A DNA stretch of 64,000 nucleotides, taken from positions 62,001 to 126,000 of the forward strand of contig JAKSBJ010000232.1 of assembly GCA_022361195.1 (NCBI GenBank). Direction: 5' to 3'. Origin of the DNA: Flavobacteriales bacterium. Its GTDB lineage: Bacteria; Bacteroidota; Bacteroidia; Flavobacteriales_D; Crocinitomicaceae. Below are positions 7,987 to 17,256 of this stretch, one piece after another; the first letter of the stretch is position 1, and every line of letters starts with the position of its first letter. Made by a program: the position numbers and the translations under genes. The notes below the pieces were generated by a model. The model searched no databases. It was not told the DNA's origin and saw only the letters and a list, made by a program, of their open reading frames with translations.

Positions 7987-8817
7987 TTATCCTTTTTGAA
8001 ATTCGGAGGGAGACAGACCAGACTGTTTTTTGAAGAATTTACTGAAGTGAGCAGGATCCTCAAACCCCAAATGATAGGCCACCTGTTTTGCCGACCAATC
8101 TGAATTCAAAAGCCGTTTAGCTTCAAGTGTTAACTGACGATAAATCACGGCACTGGTAGATAACCCTGTACGTTGCGAGACAATTTCGTTTAACTGTTTA
8201 TCAGACACTCCCAATTCCAAAGCATAGTCCTTTACCTTTCGCATTTCCCTGAACTTGTTAATCAGCATACGACGGAACTTCAAATAAACTTCCTGATTCT
8301 TATCCTGTTTCAATTGAATAGGTTTCATTGAACGCATACAGTGAATACACAAGAGTGATACATGATTAAGAATAAACTCATGTTTTAATGGGTTATCCGA
8401 ATCGTAATCCTTCCAAATGGTTGATGTTATGTCTAAAATTTGTCGTTCTACTTCAGGAGCGAATTCAAATGTAGGAGACAGCTCTTTTACGTCATAGCAA
8501 AGATGGTCATAAAGGAAATTTAACACCAGGCTGTTCGATTCAAAAACCGAGGTTTCAAAGAGGATTACATAACCATTCGTATCCAACTCTCTCTTAACTT
8601 GATGTGCTTGCCCTGGCGCTACTATATGAACACTATTGGATACAATTGGGAACGATTCAAAATCAATCCAATGCATTCCATCTCCTTTTTCAAAGACAAA
8701 TAATTCAAAATAATCATGGCGGTGCATTTCTGTAGTATCGTAATGCGAAAGTGCATCTAAACGAACCACTCTTATTTCTTTCGGATTTTTATTTTCAAAT
8801 CTGTGAATGGGAATCAT
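7987..8817 (-). CDS. AraC-family transcriptional regulator
   Basis: A 276-residue regulator. The N-terminal half is a cupin-type sensing domain with the pattern HYDTTEMHRHDYFELFVFEKGDG and later VAPGQAHQV. The C-terminal ~100 residues are an AraC double helix-turn-helix, with the typical second helix segment VAYHLGFEDPAHFSKFFKKQSGLSPSEF. I use ATG at 8817 rather than the in-frame TTG at 8826. It is divergent from the TPR/radical SAM/DUF547 cluster across a 138-base intergenic region, so that cluster is a reasonable but unproven target. Its effector is unknown. Confidence 0.88.
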   Translation of the reverse strand: MIPIHRFENKNPKEIRVVRLDALSHYDTTEMHRHDYFELFVFEKGDGMHWIDFESFPIVSNSVHIVAPGQAHQVKRELDTNGYVILFETSVFESNSLVLNFLYDHLCYDVKELSPTFEFAPEVERQILDITSTIWKDYDSDNPLKHEFILNHVSLLCIHCMRSMKPIQLKQDKNQEVYLKFRRMLINKFREMRKVKDYALELGVSDKQLNEIVSQRTGLSTSAVIYRQLTLEAKRLLNSDWSAKQVAYHLGFEDPAHFSKFFKKQSGLSPSEFQKG

Positions 8818-8955
8818 AGTATCCAATTGGCAAGTTATTGAATTAAATACAAATTATATCGTCCATTTTTGTAAAATATAGTAGCTAATCCGTAAAATCA
8901 CTTAGCCATTTATTAAAAGCAAAGCTTAATTTAGTTAAGTCAAAACCCTGTACAA

Positions 8956-10257
8956 ATGAAACACCTCTTCTATTTTCTTCCTTTTGTTGTCTTTATCTCT
9001 TTTGGACAAGAGTCAAAAGTAAAACAAGGTATTGCTGCCTACGAGCAGAAAAAATATAACAAGGCATTAAACCTTATTAATGAAGGTTTTGAAATAGTAG
9101 AAGATCTTAAACCAAAAGTTGCTGCAGAAGGTTTTTATTATCGTCATTTAAGTCGTCAGGGATTTGCATTGGAACTGGGGGAAAGATCCAATACCAAAGA
9201 TTTAACCGAACATGAAAAGTATATTCTTGAAAATTGGATTTTTAATGGATTCATTGATTTGAGAGCCGCTATCGATTACGACATTAAAGGAAAACTAACA
9301 GACCTAGCTCAATCTGAAATGGATCGTTTGATCGACTATGCTACTTTGGTTGGTTTAAATTATTTTCAAACCGCTTCATCCTATTCAGGAAAAGACAAAG
9401 AATCTTTTTTAGGTATATCCTCTCGGTACTTTAGAACCATCATTGAAGAACGACCAGAAAATTATTTGGCTCATGATATACTTGGACAAATACACATGGA
9501 ATTTAAACAATACAAGAAGGCCTTTCAAGAATTTAACTTAGCCATTGAAAACTACAATGAATTTCCCCCTACCGTACCGGATTACCTAATTGCTTATTCT
9601 TATTACAGAAAAGCATTAGTCAGCAGTTATTATTTGCCTGATGTGGGATATAATGCTAAAAATAGTTTAGCAACAATCCGTGAAGGACTAGTCACTCTGG
9701 ACAAAGTTCATTCACAGCTCGAAAGCACAAAAGGAGAAAACGACTCTAAATACAAGCCGGAACAGTATCGATCCATTAGAGCCGATTTAGAAACCTTTGA
9801 ACTGGATTTACTTCTTCAATTACCAGACAAATTGGACGAGACCATTAATCGTTTAGAAAAAGAAACTTCTGAAGAACCCAAGAACTATCTTAAGCATGTT
9901 GCTTATGCTCAATTGTTGGAGCAAAAAGACTTCTCAAAAGCTGAAGAAGTTTACTTAAAAGCAACTGAAATCGAACCCAAAAACATAGTTGCCTGGTACA
10001 ATTTAGGCGCAATGTATGTAAACAAAGCTGTAACTATTTATCAGGAGGCCAATGAGCTAGAAAATTTTACCGAAGCTGACAAAAAAACAAAAGAAGGCAA
10101 CGAATGGTACAAAAAAGCATTAGACCCCATGCAAAAAGCACATGCCATTGAACCTTGTGAGAAGGAAATTCTCCGAACTTTGCAAATGATCAGCATTCAG
10201 TTAAACGAATCAGATCTATACGCTGAATACAAAAAGAAAGCAGAAGATTGTCAGTAA
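8956..10257 (+). CDS. Exported TPR-repeat protein
   Basis: A 433-residue protein with a cleavable signal peptide (residues 1-18, ending FISFGQ). The rest is helical and contains tetratricopeptide repeats. Clear units occur near residues 20-50 (AAYEQKKYNKALNLINEG), 170-200 (AHDILGQIHMEFKQYKKAFQEF) and 310-350 (AYAQLLEQKDFSKAEEVYLKATEIEPKN). It is probably a periplasmic scaffold. Its last 10 bases overlap the start of the radical SAM gene, so the two are translationally coupled. A partner role for the radical SAM protein would require different compartments, which argues against direct contact. Confidence 0.8.
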   Translation: MKHLFYFLPFVVFISFGQESKVKQGIAAYEQKKYNKALNLINEGFEIVEDLKPKVAAEGFYYRHLSRQGFALELGERSNTKDLTEHEKYILENWIFNGFIDLRAAIDYDIKGKLTDLAQSEMDRLIDYATLVGLNYFQTASSYSGKDKESFLGISSRYFRTIIEERPENYLAHDILGQIHMEFKQYKKAFQEFNLAIENYNEFPPTVPDYLIAYSYYRKALVSSYYLPDVGYNAKNSLATIREGLVTLDKVHSQLESTKGENDSKYKPEQYRSIRADLETFELDLLLQLPDKLDETINRLEKETSEEPKNYLKHVAYAQLLEQKDFSKAEEVYLKATEIEPKNIVAWYNLGAMYVNKAVTIYQEANELENFTEADKKTKEGNEWYKKALDPMQKAHAIEPCEKEILRTLQMISIQLNESDLYAEYKKKAEDCQ

Positions 10258-11411
10258 AAGATAAAAAACAGCCCTATTGTTTAATGCCCTGGATTCATTT
10301 CCATTTGGGGCATAAAGGTCAGGTAAATGCCTGCTGTGTTGCCAATATTCCATATGGTAATATTAATCAGCAATCTTTTGATGAGATATGGAATTCTACC
10401 GAGATTAACAAACTCAGAGCTCAATTTGCCAAGGGGGAAAAAGACTCTCGTTGTGCTGTTTGTATTCAAAGAGAAAAAAGTGGAGCCAAAAGCATTCGGC
10501 AAGAAACCTTTGAAAAATTTCCAGATGTTGATTGGAAATCTCCCGAACCTACCCCCATTTACTTTGACATTCGGTTTTCCAATATTTGTAATTTCAGATG
10601 TCGTAGCTGTTGGCATGGAGCCAGTTCCAAGTGGTTTAATGATGCCAAAGCTTTAAGGCGAACGGCAGCTGCCACGGCAGTTGTTGAAAATGTAAAAGAT
10701 TTTGATTCATTTATTATAGAATATGGTTCCGCTTTAAAAAACGCTCGGGAAATTTATTTCGCGGGTGGAGAGCCATTGGTAACCCCCGAACATTATTTGC
10801 TACTGGAATGGCTAATCAATCAAGATACTTTTCCACGTTTACGCTATAATACCAACTTTTCGGTTTTGGATTTTAAAGGTTATGATTTATTAAAGCTTTG
10901 GAATTATTTCCCAGAGGTAGAAATTTTAGCTAGTGTGGATGCAATGGGAGAATTGGGTGAAATTATACGGAAAGAGATGAAATGGGATCAGTTTTTACTA
11001 AATCGTGAACGAATTCGAGAAGCCAAAAATATCCGATTCAAAATAGCACCAACCGTTTCCTTAATGAATATGGAACACCTCCCCCATTTCTATTTGGAGA
11101 TGGTTCGTAAAAAAATTGTTGAAGCTGAAGGATTTTATTTCAATTTACTTGAACGGCCTTACTACTACAACATCAAAGCTTTTCCCGCTGATAAAAAACG
11201 AGATATCATTCAACACTATGCCGCTTTTTTTAAAGAAAATCAGGTGCCTGAAAGCATTGAAAATGCCATGATGGAATGTTTAGGTTTTATGCTCGAAGAC
11301 GATCTTTCAGCCAAATATTGGCCGCAGTTTTTGAACGAAAGTCAAAAACTGGACGCTCTCCGCGGAGAGCACTATTTGGAACAAATAGCGGCCAAACCAA
11401 TGGCAAAATGA
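10248..11411 (+). CDS. Twitch-domain radical SAM protein
   Basis: A 387-residue cytoplasmic radical SAM enzyme. The cluster motif CxxxCxxC is intact at Cys114, Cys118 and Cys121 (CNFRCRSC), followed by the glycine-rich SAM contact FAGGEP near residue 175. An N-terminal Cys-rich twitch region (CLMPW at residue 11, ACC near 28, CAVC near 68) would bind an auxiliary iron-sulfur cluster. This order, twitch before the radical SAM core, is a known subfamily of unknown substrate. The start is the TTG at 10248: the next ATG would fall inside the conserved CLMPW motif and lose its Cys. It overlaps the TPR gene by 10 bases. No precursor peptide is recognisable nearby. Confidence 0.85.
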   Translation: MSVKDKKQPYCLMPWIHFHLGHKGQVNACCVANIPYGNINQQSFDEIWNSTEINKLRAQFAKGEKDSRCAVCIQREKSGAKSIRQETFEKFPDVDWKSPEPTPIYFDIRFSNICNFRCRSCWHGASSKWFNDAKALRRTAAATAVVENVKDFDSFIIEYGSALKNAREIYFAGGEPLVTPEHYLLLEWLINQDTFPRLRYNTNFSVLDFKGYDLLKLWNYFPEVEILASVDAMGELGEIIRKEMKWDQFLLNRERIREAKNIRFKIAPTVSLMNMEHLPHFYLEMVRKKIVEAEGFYFNLLERPYYYNIKAFPADKKRDIIQHYAAFFKENQVPESIENAMMECLGFMLEDDLSAKYWPQFLNESQKLDALRGEHYLEQIAAKPMAK

Positions 11412-11461
11412 AAGTAAATCTCCTTTTATTCGACTATAATGTTGAATAAACGCATCTTTTT

Positions 11462-12175
11462 ATGAGCATTTTATCCTACTCTGAGGAACTTTTTCAAACC
11501 GTCAAGAAGGCCGGACAACAGCGAAAAACTGAATTGAATCGAATATTGGTTTCTTCCAGTAACATGAAGGATGTTATTGACGAATTGGATACGGATGATA
11601 AAAAGAAAGCTTGTTGGATTAACTTATACAATTCTTTTAGTTACCTCAGTTTAAAAGAAAATCCGGAAGTACTTGAATCTAAAAACAGTCGCAGTAAACA
11701 TTTTACCAATCGAAAATTCTTGATTTTTGACGAAATGTTGAGTTTAGATAATATTGAACATGGAATTTTACGTCGAAAGAAAAATAAATACTCCCTAGGG
11801 TATTTAAACTCTCCCTTTTACCCCTCTTTCGTTTATAAACTGATGGTCGATTATGTAGATCCTCGGATTCATTTTGCTTTGAATTGTGGAGCTAAAAGCT
11901 GTCCACTAATTCGTTTTTACGATTGGGAAAATATTGATGAGCAATTGGATGAAGCAGCAAAATCTTACATCTCTCAATATTTTGTTCACGACAAAGAGCA
12001 AAACCAAATTACCATTTCCAAAATATTTTTCTGGTTTAGAGGAGACTTTGGAGGAAAAAGAGGCGTACTCAATTTCTTTAAACAGTATGGTTTCTTAGAT
12101 GAGAACGCTCAACCATCAATTACTTATCACAAATATGATTGGCGTATTTATTTACAGGACTTTAGAAACGATTAG
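11462..12175 (+). CDS. DUF547 protein
   Basis: A 237-residue protein of the DUF547 family. The diagnostic segments are present: WINLYNSFSYL near residue 53 and the Cys-containing ALNCGAKSCP near 140, followed by a helical region and KFFFWFRGDFGG-like residues near 195. Most DUF547 proteins are exported, but this one has no signal peptide and should be cytoplasmic. The family is structurally related to papain-like or transglutaminase-like folds, so Cys in NCGAKSC may be functional; this is uncertain. It follows the radical SAM gene by 50 bases and is probably in the same operon. Confidence 0.85.
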   Translation: MSILSYSEELFQTVKKAGQQRKTELNRILVSSSNMKDVIDELDTDDKKKACWINLYNSFSYLSLKENPEVLESKNSRSKHFTNRKFLIFDEMLSLDNIEHGILRRKKNKYSLGYLNSPFYPSFVYKLMVDYVDPRIHFALNCGAKSCPLIRFYDWENIDEQLDEAAKSYISQYFVHDKEQNQITISKIFFWFRGDFGGKRGVLNFFKQYGFLDENAQPSITYHKYDWRIYLQDFRND

Positions 12176-12189
12176 TTTAGATTTTATTA

Positions 12190-14262
12190 CTATCCTTTAA
12201 TGAATCGCTTAATTCCAACGCTTTCACCATTTTCGTTTGTTAATTGCAGTGAATAAACTCCCTCAGCAATTGTACTGATATCAATGGTTGATTCAAAACG
12301 ATCAGTTTGAATTACTCTTCCACTCATATCCATAATTTGGTATGAAGTAGCCTGAACACCTTCTAATAAAATATTCAATTCAGACTGAGCGGGATTTGGA
12401 TAAATAGAGAAATCAAGCTGCTCCTCATTTAAATTGGCTAATGAAGCAGGATATAGCTTAATATTATCCAAGAAAATGTTATTTCCGTTATCATTCGTGA
12501 ACTGGAATTTGTATTGGAAGTTCTCTACATAATAAGGCGATGTAATAGTTGTGATTACCTCGTTTGTCCACCAATCCGACCAAATAGCAAAATAAGGTGA
12601 TGATTTGGTATCATGCGCCATTTCATCTGAGTCCAAAATTTTTCGCAGTGTCCAGCTCTCTCCACAATCACTTGAAATATAAATTCTTAATTCTTCATCA
12701 TTTGAGCTATTTCGTTTATTGTAAGAATAATCAAACGAAAAGATCATATCTTCTGAAGCATCAACTCCACTTAAATCAATTGTTCCGGAAATTAATTCAT
12801 CTTGCATACCATCATCAACTCCAAAGTTGGATAGCATAGCTGATTTCGAGCTCAAAGATGCAGCTTCATCAGTCACCTCCCATGTTGAAGCATCATTTTC
12901 ATTCACTAAGGCAAAACGATTTCCATCCTGAATGTTTGTCATACTTTCAAATCCTTCAAAATACGGGATCTCATCACCTGTAGTACTAAATACAGAAATG
13001 TAGTTTGTTCGAGTCAAACTTTCAGTATCACCTCCATTAGCAACTTCTAAAGTCACTGAATAGATTCCAGGAGTATTATAAGTCACTACCGGATTTTCGT
13101 CTGATGAAGTAGATGGCGTTCCCCCTTCAAAAGTCCAGGTACGAGAAGTAACCTGATGATATGAATTATCATAAAAAGTTAAAGATTCACCACTACATAA
13201 GAGTGTTTTATCTGCTGAGAAATCAGCCTCACAAAGAATACCATTTACTCCTGTAGCCTCTAAGTTAGACGCTGACCATAAATTGTTTCTTCCAGCTAGT
13301 GAACTACTCAAAGCAGCATGAACTCTGGCCACTTGCCCTTCTGTGAACATGGTAGTACAGTATGAATATTCCAGAATATTTTGAACATTATCCAAACTCC
13401 CGCAAGTTTCTCCACTCAAAATACAACTTGACCAACCAATAGTATTTGGTGTATCATCCACTCCATCATCAGTATCACAATTATCAGCCTCCCCAGGAGA
13501 ATTTGTTGATCCCCATAAGTGAGCTAGATTTAACCAATGTCCTGCTTCATGACTTAAAGTATGCTCACGATATTCGGACGAAGTACCTATCGACCCCATA
13601 TAATCTGATCGCATATAAATTCCACCGTACATTCCTGTTAAAGGATACCAGTCAGACGGATAGTTAGTATATCCTGCTGCTCCACCAATATCAGAACAAA
13701 CAAAAACATTCATGTAACGGTTTTGAGGCCAGTTACCATGCTCCGCATTTACTAATGATACGATAGATTCACCATCGTGTTCGTGTGACAATTCCGACCA
13801 GGTTCGGGTAATTCCTTTATGGCAATTTCCATCAACATCTTTACCGGCCAAACGAAACTCAATTTCCATATCACCAATAATGGTATTAAATGGAGACACA
13901 GTGGTTGAATTATCTTCATTTGTCGCACTGTAGTCTTCGTTTAGTTGCTTAATAGCATCATAAATTTGTTCGTCTGAAATATTTTCAGGGCCACCAGTGT
14001 GGATGACATGAACAACAACAGGAATAATTTTAACCTCTCTCCCTCCTGGACTGTAAGTGGGTAAAAACTCCTCATAGTGCGCCTGAAATGCAGCCTGTTC
14101 GGCTTCGAACATTTCTTTGTACTCGGGATGTTTTTCAAAAAGTTCCTGCTGATGTTCAGTTGTACTACAGATATGAGGTTCAACTGTAGTTTCTTCTGTA
14201 AGCTGTGCATTCACAGCCCATGTTGCGCCTAAGCACAGTGTGAGGGATAGTAGATTTTTCAT
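12190..14262 (-). CDS. Secreted M43 (cytophagalysin-type) metalloprotease with PKD and T9SS domains
   Basis: A 690-residue secreted protease. Domains in order: signal peptide (1-19), propeptide, an M43 metalloprotease domain with the zinc site HEAGHWLNLAHLWG starting at His238, a PKD domain near residues 345-425 (TWTFEGGTPS, then GIYSVTLEV), a jelly-roll-like region around 430-605, and a T9SS type A sorting domain at the C-terminus (YPNPAQSELNI to the final Lys-Gly). Pappalysin-family enzymes cleave extracellular proteins. It would be exported by Sec and then T9SS and attached to or released from the surface. It converges on the DUF547 gene 14 bases away, and no terminator is visible between them. 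Confidence 0.92.
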   Translation of the reverse strand: MKNLLSLTLCLGATWAVNAQLTEETTVEPHICSTTEHQQELFEKHPEYKEMFEAEQAAFQAHYEEFLPTYSPGGREVKIIPVVVHVIHTGGPENISDEQIYDAIKQLNEDYSATNEDNSTTVSPFNTIIGDMEIEFRLAGKDVDGNCHKGITRTWSELSHEHDGESIVSLVNAEHGNWPQNRYMNVFVCSDIGGAAGYTNYPSDWYPLTGMYGGIYMRSDYMGSIGTSSEYREHTLSHEAGHWLNLAHLWGSTNSPGEADNCDTDDGVDDTPNTIGWSSCILSGETCGSLDNVQNILEYSYCTTMFTEGQVARVHAALSSSLAGRNNLWSASNLEATGVNGILCEADFSADKTLLCSGESLTFYDNSYHQVTSRTWTFEGGTPSTSSDENPVVTYNTPGIYSVTLEVANGGDTESLTRTNYISVFSTTGDEIPYFEGFESMTNIQDGNRFALVNENDASTWEVTDEAASLSSKSAMLSNFGVDDGMQDELISGTIDLSGVDASEDMIFSFDYSYNKRNSSNDEELRIYISSDCGESWTLRKILDSDEMAHDTKSSPYFAIWSDWWTNEVITTITSPYYVENFQYKFQFTNDNGNNIFLDNIKLYPASLANLNEEQLDFSIYPNPAQSELNILLEGVQATSYQIMDMSGRVIQTDRFESTIDISTIAEGVYSLQLTNENGESVGIKRFIKG

Positions 14263-14401
14263 GGGATCGTTATTGTTTCTATTCGTCTAATCCGAAAACG
14301 AATGTAAGCCAATGTTAGCTGTAAAGTTAAATAATTTTAAAGGATTTGTAAAATCAGATGTCAATCGTTTGATTTAACGGTTTAATCCACTGATTGAATG
14401 G

Positions 14402-14436
14402 CATAAAACCAAAGCCCCGCCTTTCAGCGGGGCTTT
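14402..14436 (-). terminator. GC-rich terminator hairpin
   Basis: AAAGCCCCGC at 14411-14420 pairs perfectly with GCGGGGCTTT at 14427-14436, with a six-base loop. On the minus strand it runs into TTT-GG-TTTT. It lies about 150 bases upstream of the protease start, so it ends a transcript coming from further upstream, not the protease gene. Confidence 0.65.
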
Positions 14437-14547
14437 GCTTGCTACTTAATGTTATACGCTCGATAAGACACTTACTTCAATTAAGAACGGAGCGCAAACC
14501 CAAAAGAACCTCTAAGAGTGTTCTTTTAAATTACCTGTCGTTACAGA
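14405..14547 (-). ncRNA. Candidate small structured RNA (6S-like or unknown)
   Basis: Read on the minus strand this interval starts just after a TACATTTG promoter-like box (14553-14560) and ends at the GC-rich terminator (14411-14436). In between it can form CTGT/ACAG (14535-14538 with 14543-14546), a long hairpin AAAAGAACCTC/GAG-GTTCTTTT (14502-14512 with 14516-14527, one bulge, loop TAA), and CGCTC/GAGCG (14457-14461 with 14490-14494). It lies between lpdA and the protease gene, each with its own ends. The length of about 140 bases fits a small RNA such as 6S-Flavo, but I cannot confirm the family. Confidence 0.4.
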
Positions 14548-14696
14548 TATTACAAATGTAGATCACATTAACTAATCAAAATACCGACTTTATACCTATT
14601 TCGAAAAAAATATGCTAGTAATTTTACTTATGTAAAATCTGTATTTTCAACCTATTAGACCTACACACCTAAAGTAACATTCTGAGTTCTTTAACA

Positions 14697-14725
14697 CGCA
14701 AAAAGGCCCGGAAAACCGGGCCTTT
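14697..14725 (-). terminator. Rho-independent terminator of lpdA
   Basis: AAAGGCCCGG at 14702-14711 pairs with CCGGGCCTTT at 14716-14725 around a four-base loop. On the minus strand a run of five T residues follows. It lies 25 bases past the lpdA stop. Confidence 0.85.
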
Positions 14726-14749
14726 CATGAATTTTATGTTATCTCAATC

Positions 14750-16141
14750 TTAAAGATGAATCACTTCATCGTAAGCAGCAGCTGCCGCTTCCATTACTGC
14801 TTCACTCAAAGTTGGATGAGGGTGAACTGTTTTAATCAATTCATGTCCTGTCGTCTCTAATTTTCTTACTGCAACAATTTCAGCAATCATTTCAGTAACA
14901 TTCATTCCAATCATATGTCCCCCTAACAACTCACCATATTTTGCATCAAAGATGAGTTTTACGAAACCATCATTTGCTCCGGCAGCACTTGCTTTACCAG
15001 AAGCAGAGAAAGGGAATTTACCTACTTTAACATCATATCCTGCTTCTTTAGCAGCTTTCTCGGTCATACCTACTGAAGCCACCTCAGGAGAACAATAAGT
15101 ACATCCAGGAATGTTTCCATAATCCAACGGATGAACGTCCATTCCAGAAATTTTCTCAACACAAATAATTCCCTCAGCCGAAGCCACGTGCGCTAAAGCT
15201 GGTCCAGGAACGATATCTCCAATTGCATAATATCCAGGAATATTTGTTTGATAAAAATCGTTCACCAAAACTTTTCCTTTATCTGTCGCAATTCCTACAT
15301 CTTCCAGTCCAATACCTTCAATATTCGTTTCAATTCCAACTGCAGAAAGTACCACATCACAATCAATTACTTCTTCTCCTTTTTTAGTCTTTACAGTCAC
15401 TTTACATCCTTTTCCAGATGTGTCAACCGACTCAACCGAAGAGTTTGTCATGATCTTTAACCCTTGCTTCTTAAACGAACGCTCCAATTGTTTTGAAACT
15501 TCTTCGTCTTCAACCGGAACGATGTTAGGCATGTACTCTACTACTGTTACTTCAACTCCAATTGTATTATAGAAATAAGCAAACTCTACACCAATAGCTC
15601 CAGAACCAACAACTACCATTTTCTTTGGTAATTTAGGAAGCACCAAAGCCTCACGATATCCAATGATCTTTTTTCCATCCTGAGGAAGATTAGGCAATAC
15701 TCTTGAACGAGCTCCTGTTGCCAAAATAATTCCTTTTGAAGCCGAATATTCAGTTACTTTTCCTTTTTCGTCAGTAACATCAATTTTTTTCCCAGCCTTA
15801 ACTTTTCCAGTTCCTTTTAAAACATCAATCTTGTTCTTTTTCATCAAGAACTGAATTCCACCACTCATTTTATCCGCTACTCCACGGCTTCTTTTCACCA
15901 TAGCATCCAAATCAGCATCTGCCGATTTTACGTTTATACCATAGTCAGCCGCATGGTTGATGTATTCAAAAACATTTGCACTTTTTAACAATGCCTTGGT
16001 TGGGATACATCCCCAGTTAAGACAAATTCCACCTAGCTCTGATCGCTCAACAACCGCAGTTTTCATTCCTAACTGAGAAGCTCTGATCGCAGCTACATAA
16101 CCGCCAGGACCACTTCCAACAACTATAATATCGTATGCCAT
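14750..16141 (-). CDS. lpdA: Dihydrolipoyl dehydrogenase (E3)
   Basis: A 463-residue flavoenzyme that reoxidises dihydrolipoamide in the pyruvate, 2-oxoglutarate or branched-chain dehydrogenase complexes and passes electrons to NAD+. FAD-binding VVGSGPGGYVAA is at the N-terminus. The redox-active disulfide is intact in GGICLNWGCIPTKAL near residue 37. The NAD-binding VVVGSGAIGVEF is near residue 175, and the C-terminal His-Glu pair is in HPHPTLSE near residue 440. The length is normal. It is a single gene with its own terminator. The E1 and E2 genes are not in this window. Confidence 0.96.
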   Translation of the reverse strand: MAYDIIVVGSGPGGYVAAIRASQLGMKTAVVERSELGGICLNWGCIPTKALLKSANVFEYINHAADYGINVKSADADLDAMVKRSRGVADKMSGGIQFLMKKNKIDVLKGTGKVKAGKKIDVTDEKGKVTEYSASKGIILATGARSRVLPNLPQDGKKIIGYREALVLPKLPKKMVVVGSGAIGVEFAYFYNTIGVEVTVVEYMPNIVPVEDEEVSKQLERSFKKQGLKIMTNSSVESVDTSGKGCKVTVKTKKGEEVIDCDVVLSAVGIETNIEGIGLEDVGIATDKGKVLVNDFYQTNIPGYYAIGDIVPGPALAHVASAEGIICVEKISGMDVHPLDYGNIPGCTYCSPEVASVGMTEKAAKEAGYDVKVGKFPFSASGKASAAGANDGFVKLIFDAKYGELLGGHMIGMNVTEMIAEIVAVRKLETTGHELIKTVHPHPTLSEAVMEAAAAAYDEVIHL

Positions 16142-16189
16142 AATATTTAATTTTTTGCCTTGCGAATTTAAGTAAATATCAATGAATAT

Positions 16190-16219
16190 TTGAAAGAGAG
16201 TCAGATTATTTTATTTTTG
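16190..16219 (+). promoter_or_regulatory. Consensus Bacteroidota promoter
   Basis: TTG at 16190-16192 and TATTTTTG at 16212-16219 are separated by exactly 19 bases, a full match to TTG-N19-TAnnTTTG. The start codon (TTG at 16237) follows 17 bases later. This supports the choice of that start and the transcription of the glycine-rich lipoprotein, M61 peptidase and membrane protein genes as one unit. Confidence 0.6.
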
Positions 16220-16236
16220 AGCCTCATTCAAAAAAA

Positions 16237-17256
16237 TTGGTTTTTAAACATCTCCCAATAGTCGCCATTGTCCTGCTTTTTATGAGTTCCTGTGGACTTA
16301 TGAAAAATGGAAAAAAACTGGATCATATTCGCTTTGAATACGATCAAAATTCGAATATTAATTACGGTTATACTTTTCCTTTAAAGACAATAGCTGTATA
16401 TAGTAATGGAAAAGAAAAGGACATTACTTCCAAGTCAAGTTTAGAGGTTCAATGTTCAGGAGCAAAATACTCTAATGGTAAAATATCCATTAATGCCTAT
16501 CCCACTCAATTTGATACTAATGTGATTCATCTTTCAGCTAAGTACACGCAAAAGGAGCAGGTTTTTGAACACAAAATTGATATTCCGTTTAATTACCTTG
16601 GACAACTAAAGCTCAATTTATCTGGCAATAGAGGAGCTAAAGGAACAGACGGAGCTGATGGTAAGACTGCCATTCTTTTCAGAGATGGAAAAGATGGTGA
16701 AATCGGAGCTGTTGGGCAAAATGGGGAAAATGGTCATGATCTTTCTGTTTATATATGGAAAGATGAAACAAGTGGGTTGCTAAGGATGAAGGTAGAAGAC
16801 TTGAGTGATCCTAAAAGTTATTATTACCAATATAAAAATACAGGGGGCGGTGTTCTTTTTACCGTTAACGGAGGAACTGGTGGTAAGGGCGGAGCCGGAG
16901 GTGAAGGAGGTGACGGCAAGGATGGACGAAAAACAGAAAAAAAGATAAAAAGTCCAGGTGATGGTGGTAATGGTGGCCAGGGTGGTGATGGTGGTACCGG
17001 AGGAAACGGTGGAAGCGTTTATGTTTTTATTCACCCTTCTGCGGCAGAAATGGAACGAAAAATTTCGGTTTATAGTTTTGGTGGACAAGGAGGAGAAGGT
17101 GGAACAGCCGGAGCTGCTGGAAAAGCTGGTGATCCCTTAGAAGGTCAGGAAGCAGCTGAGGATGGCACTGTTGGCATCCCTGGCTCAACAGGAGTACCTG
17201 GACAAGCCGGTGAAATATTTGAAATTGTTATTGAAGAATTTGATATTGATTCATGA
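16237..17256 (+). CDS. Collagen-like, glycine-rich lipoprotein
   Basis: A 339-residue lipoprotein starting at TTG. The signal peptide ends in the lipobox SSCG near residue 19. A beta-rich domain (residues 25-130) is followed by collagen-like Gly-X-Y triplets (about 135-165), a short insert, a dense Gly-Gly-X tract (about 205-265) broken by a Lys-rich patch, the strand SVYVFIHP, and more Gly-rich and Gly-X-Y repeats to the acidic end. Gly-X-Y regions form triple helices, and Gly-Gly-X tracts can pack as polyproline-II bundles, so it is likely an extended surface structure. Its stop overlaps the M61 peptidase start by 4 bases. Function unknown. Confidence 0.75.
   Translation: MVFKHLPIVAIVLLFMSSCGLMKNGKKLDHIRFEYDQNSNINYGYTFPLKTIAVYSNGKEKDITSKSSLEVQCSGAKYSNGKISINAYPTQFDTNVIHLSAKYTQKEQVFEHKIDIPFNYLGQLKLNLSGNRGAKGTDGADGKTAILFRDGKDGEIGAVGQNGENGHDLSVYIWKDETSGLLRMKVEDLSDPKSYYYQYKNTGGGVLFTVNGGTGGKGGAGGEGGDGKDGRKTEKKIKSPGDGGNGGQGGDGGTGGNGGSVYVFIHPSAAEMERKISVYSFGGQGGEGGTAGAAGKAGDPLEGQEAAEDGTVGIPGSTGVPGQAGEIFEIVIEEFDIDS

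Noticed and set aside
16780-17140. Gly/Thr-rich frames on both strands in the collagen-like gene
   Set aside because: They arise from the GGT/GGA repeat composition of the real gene and have no start context.
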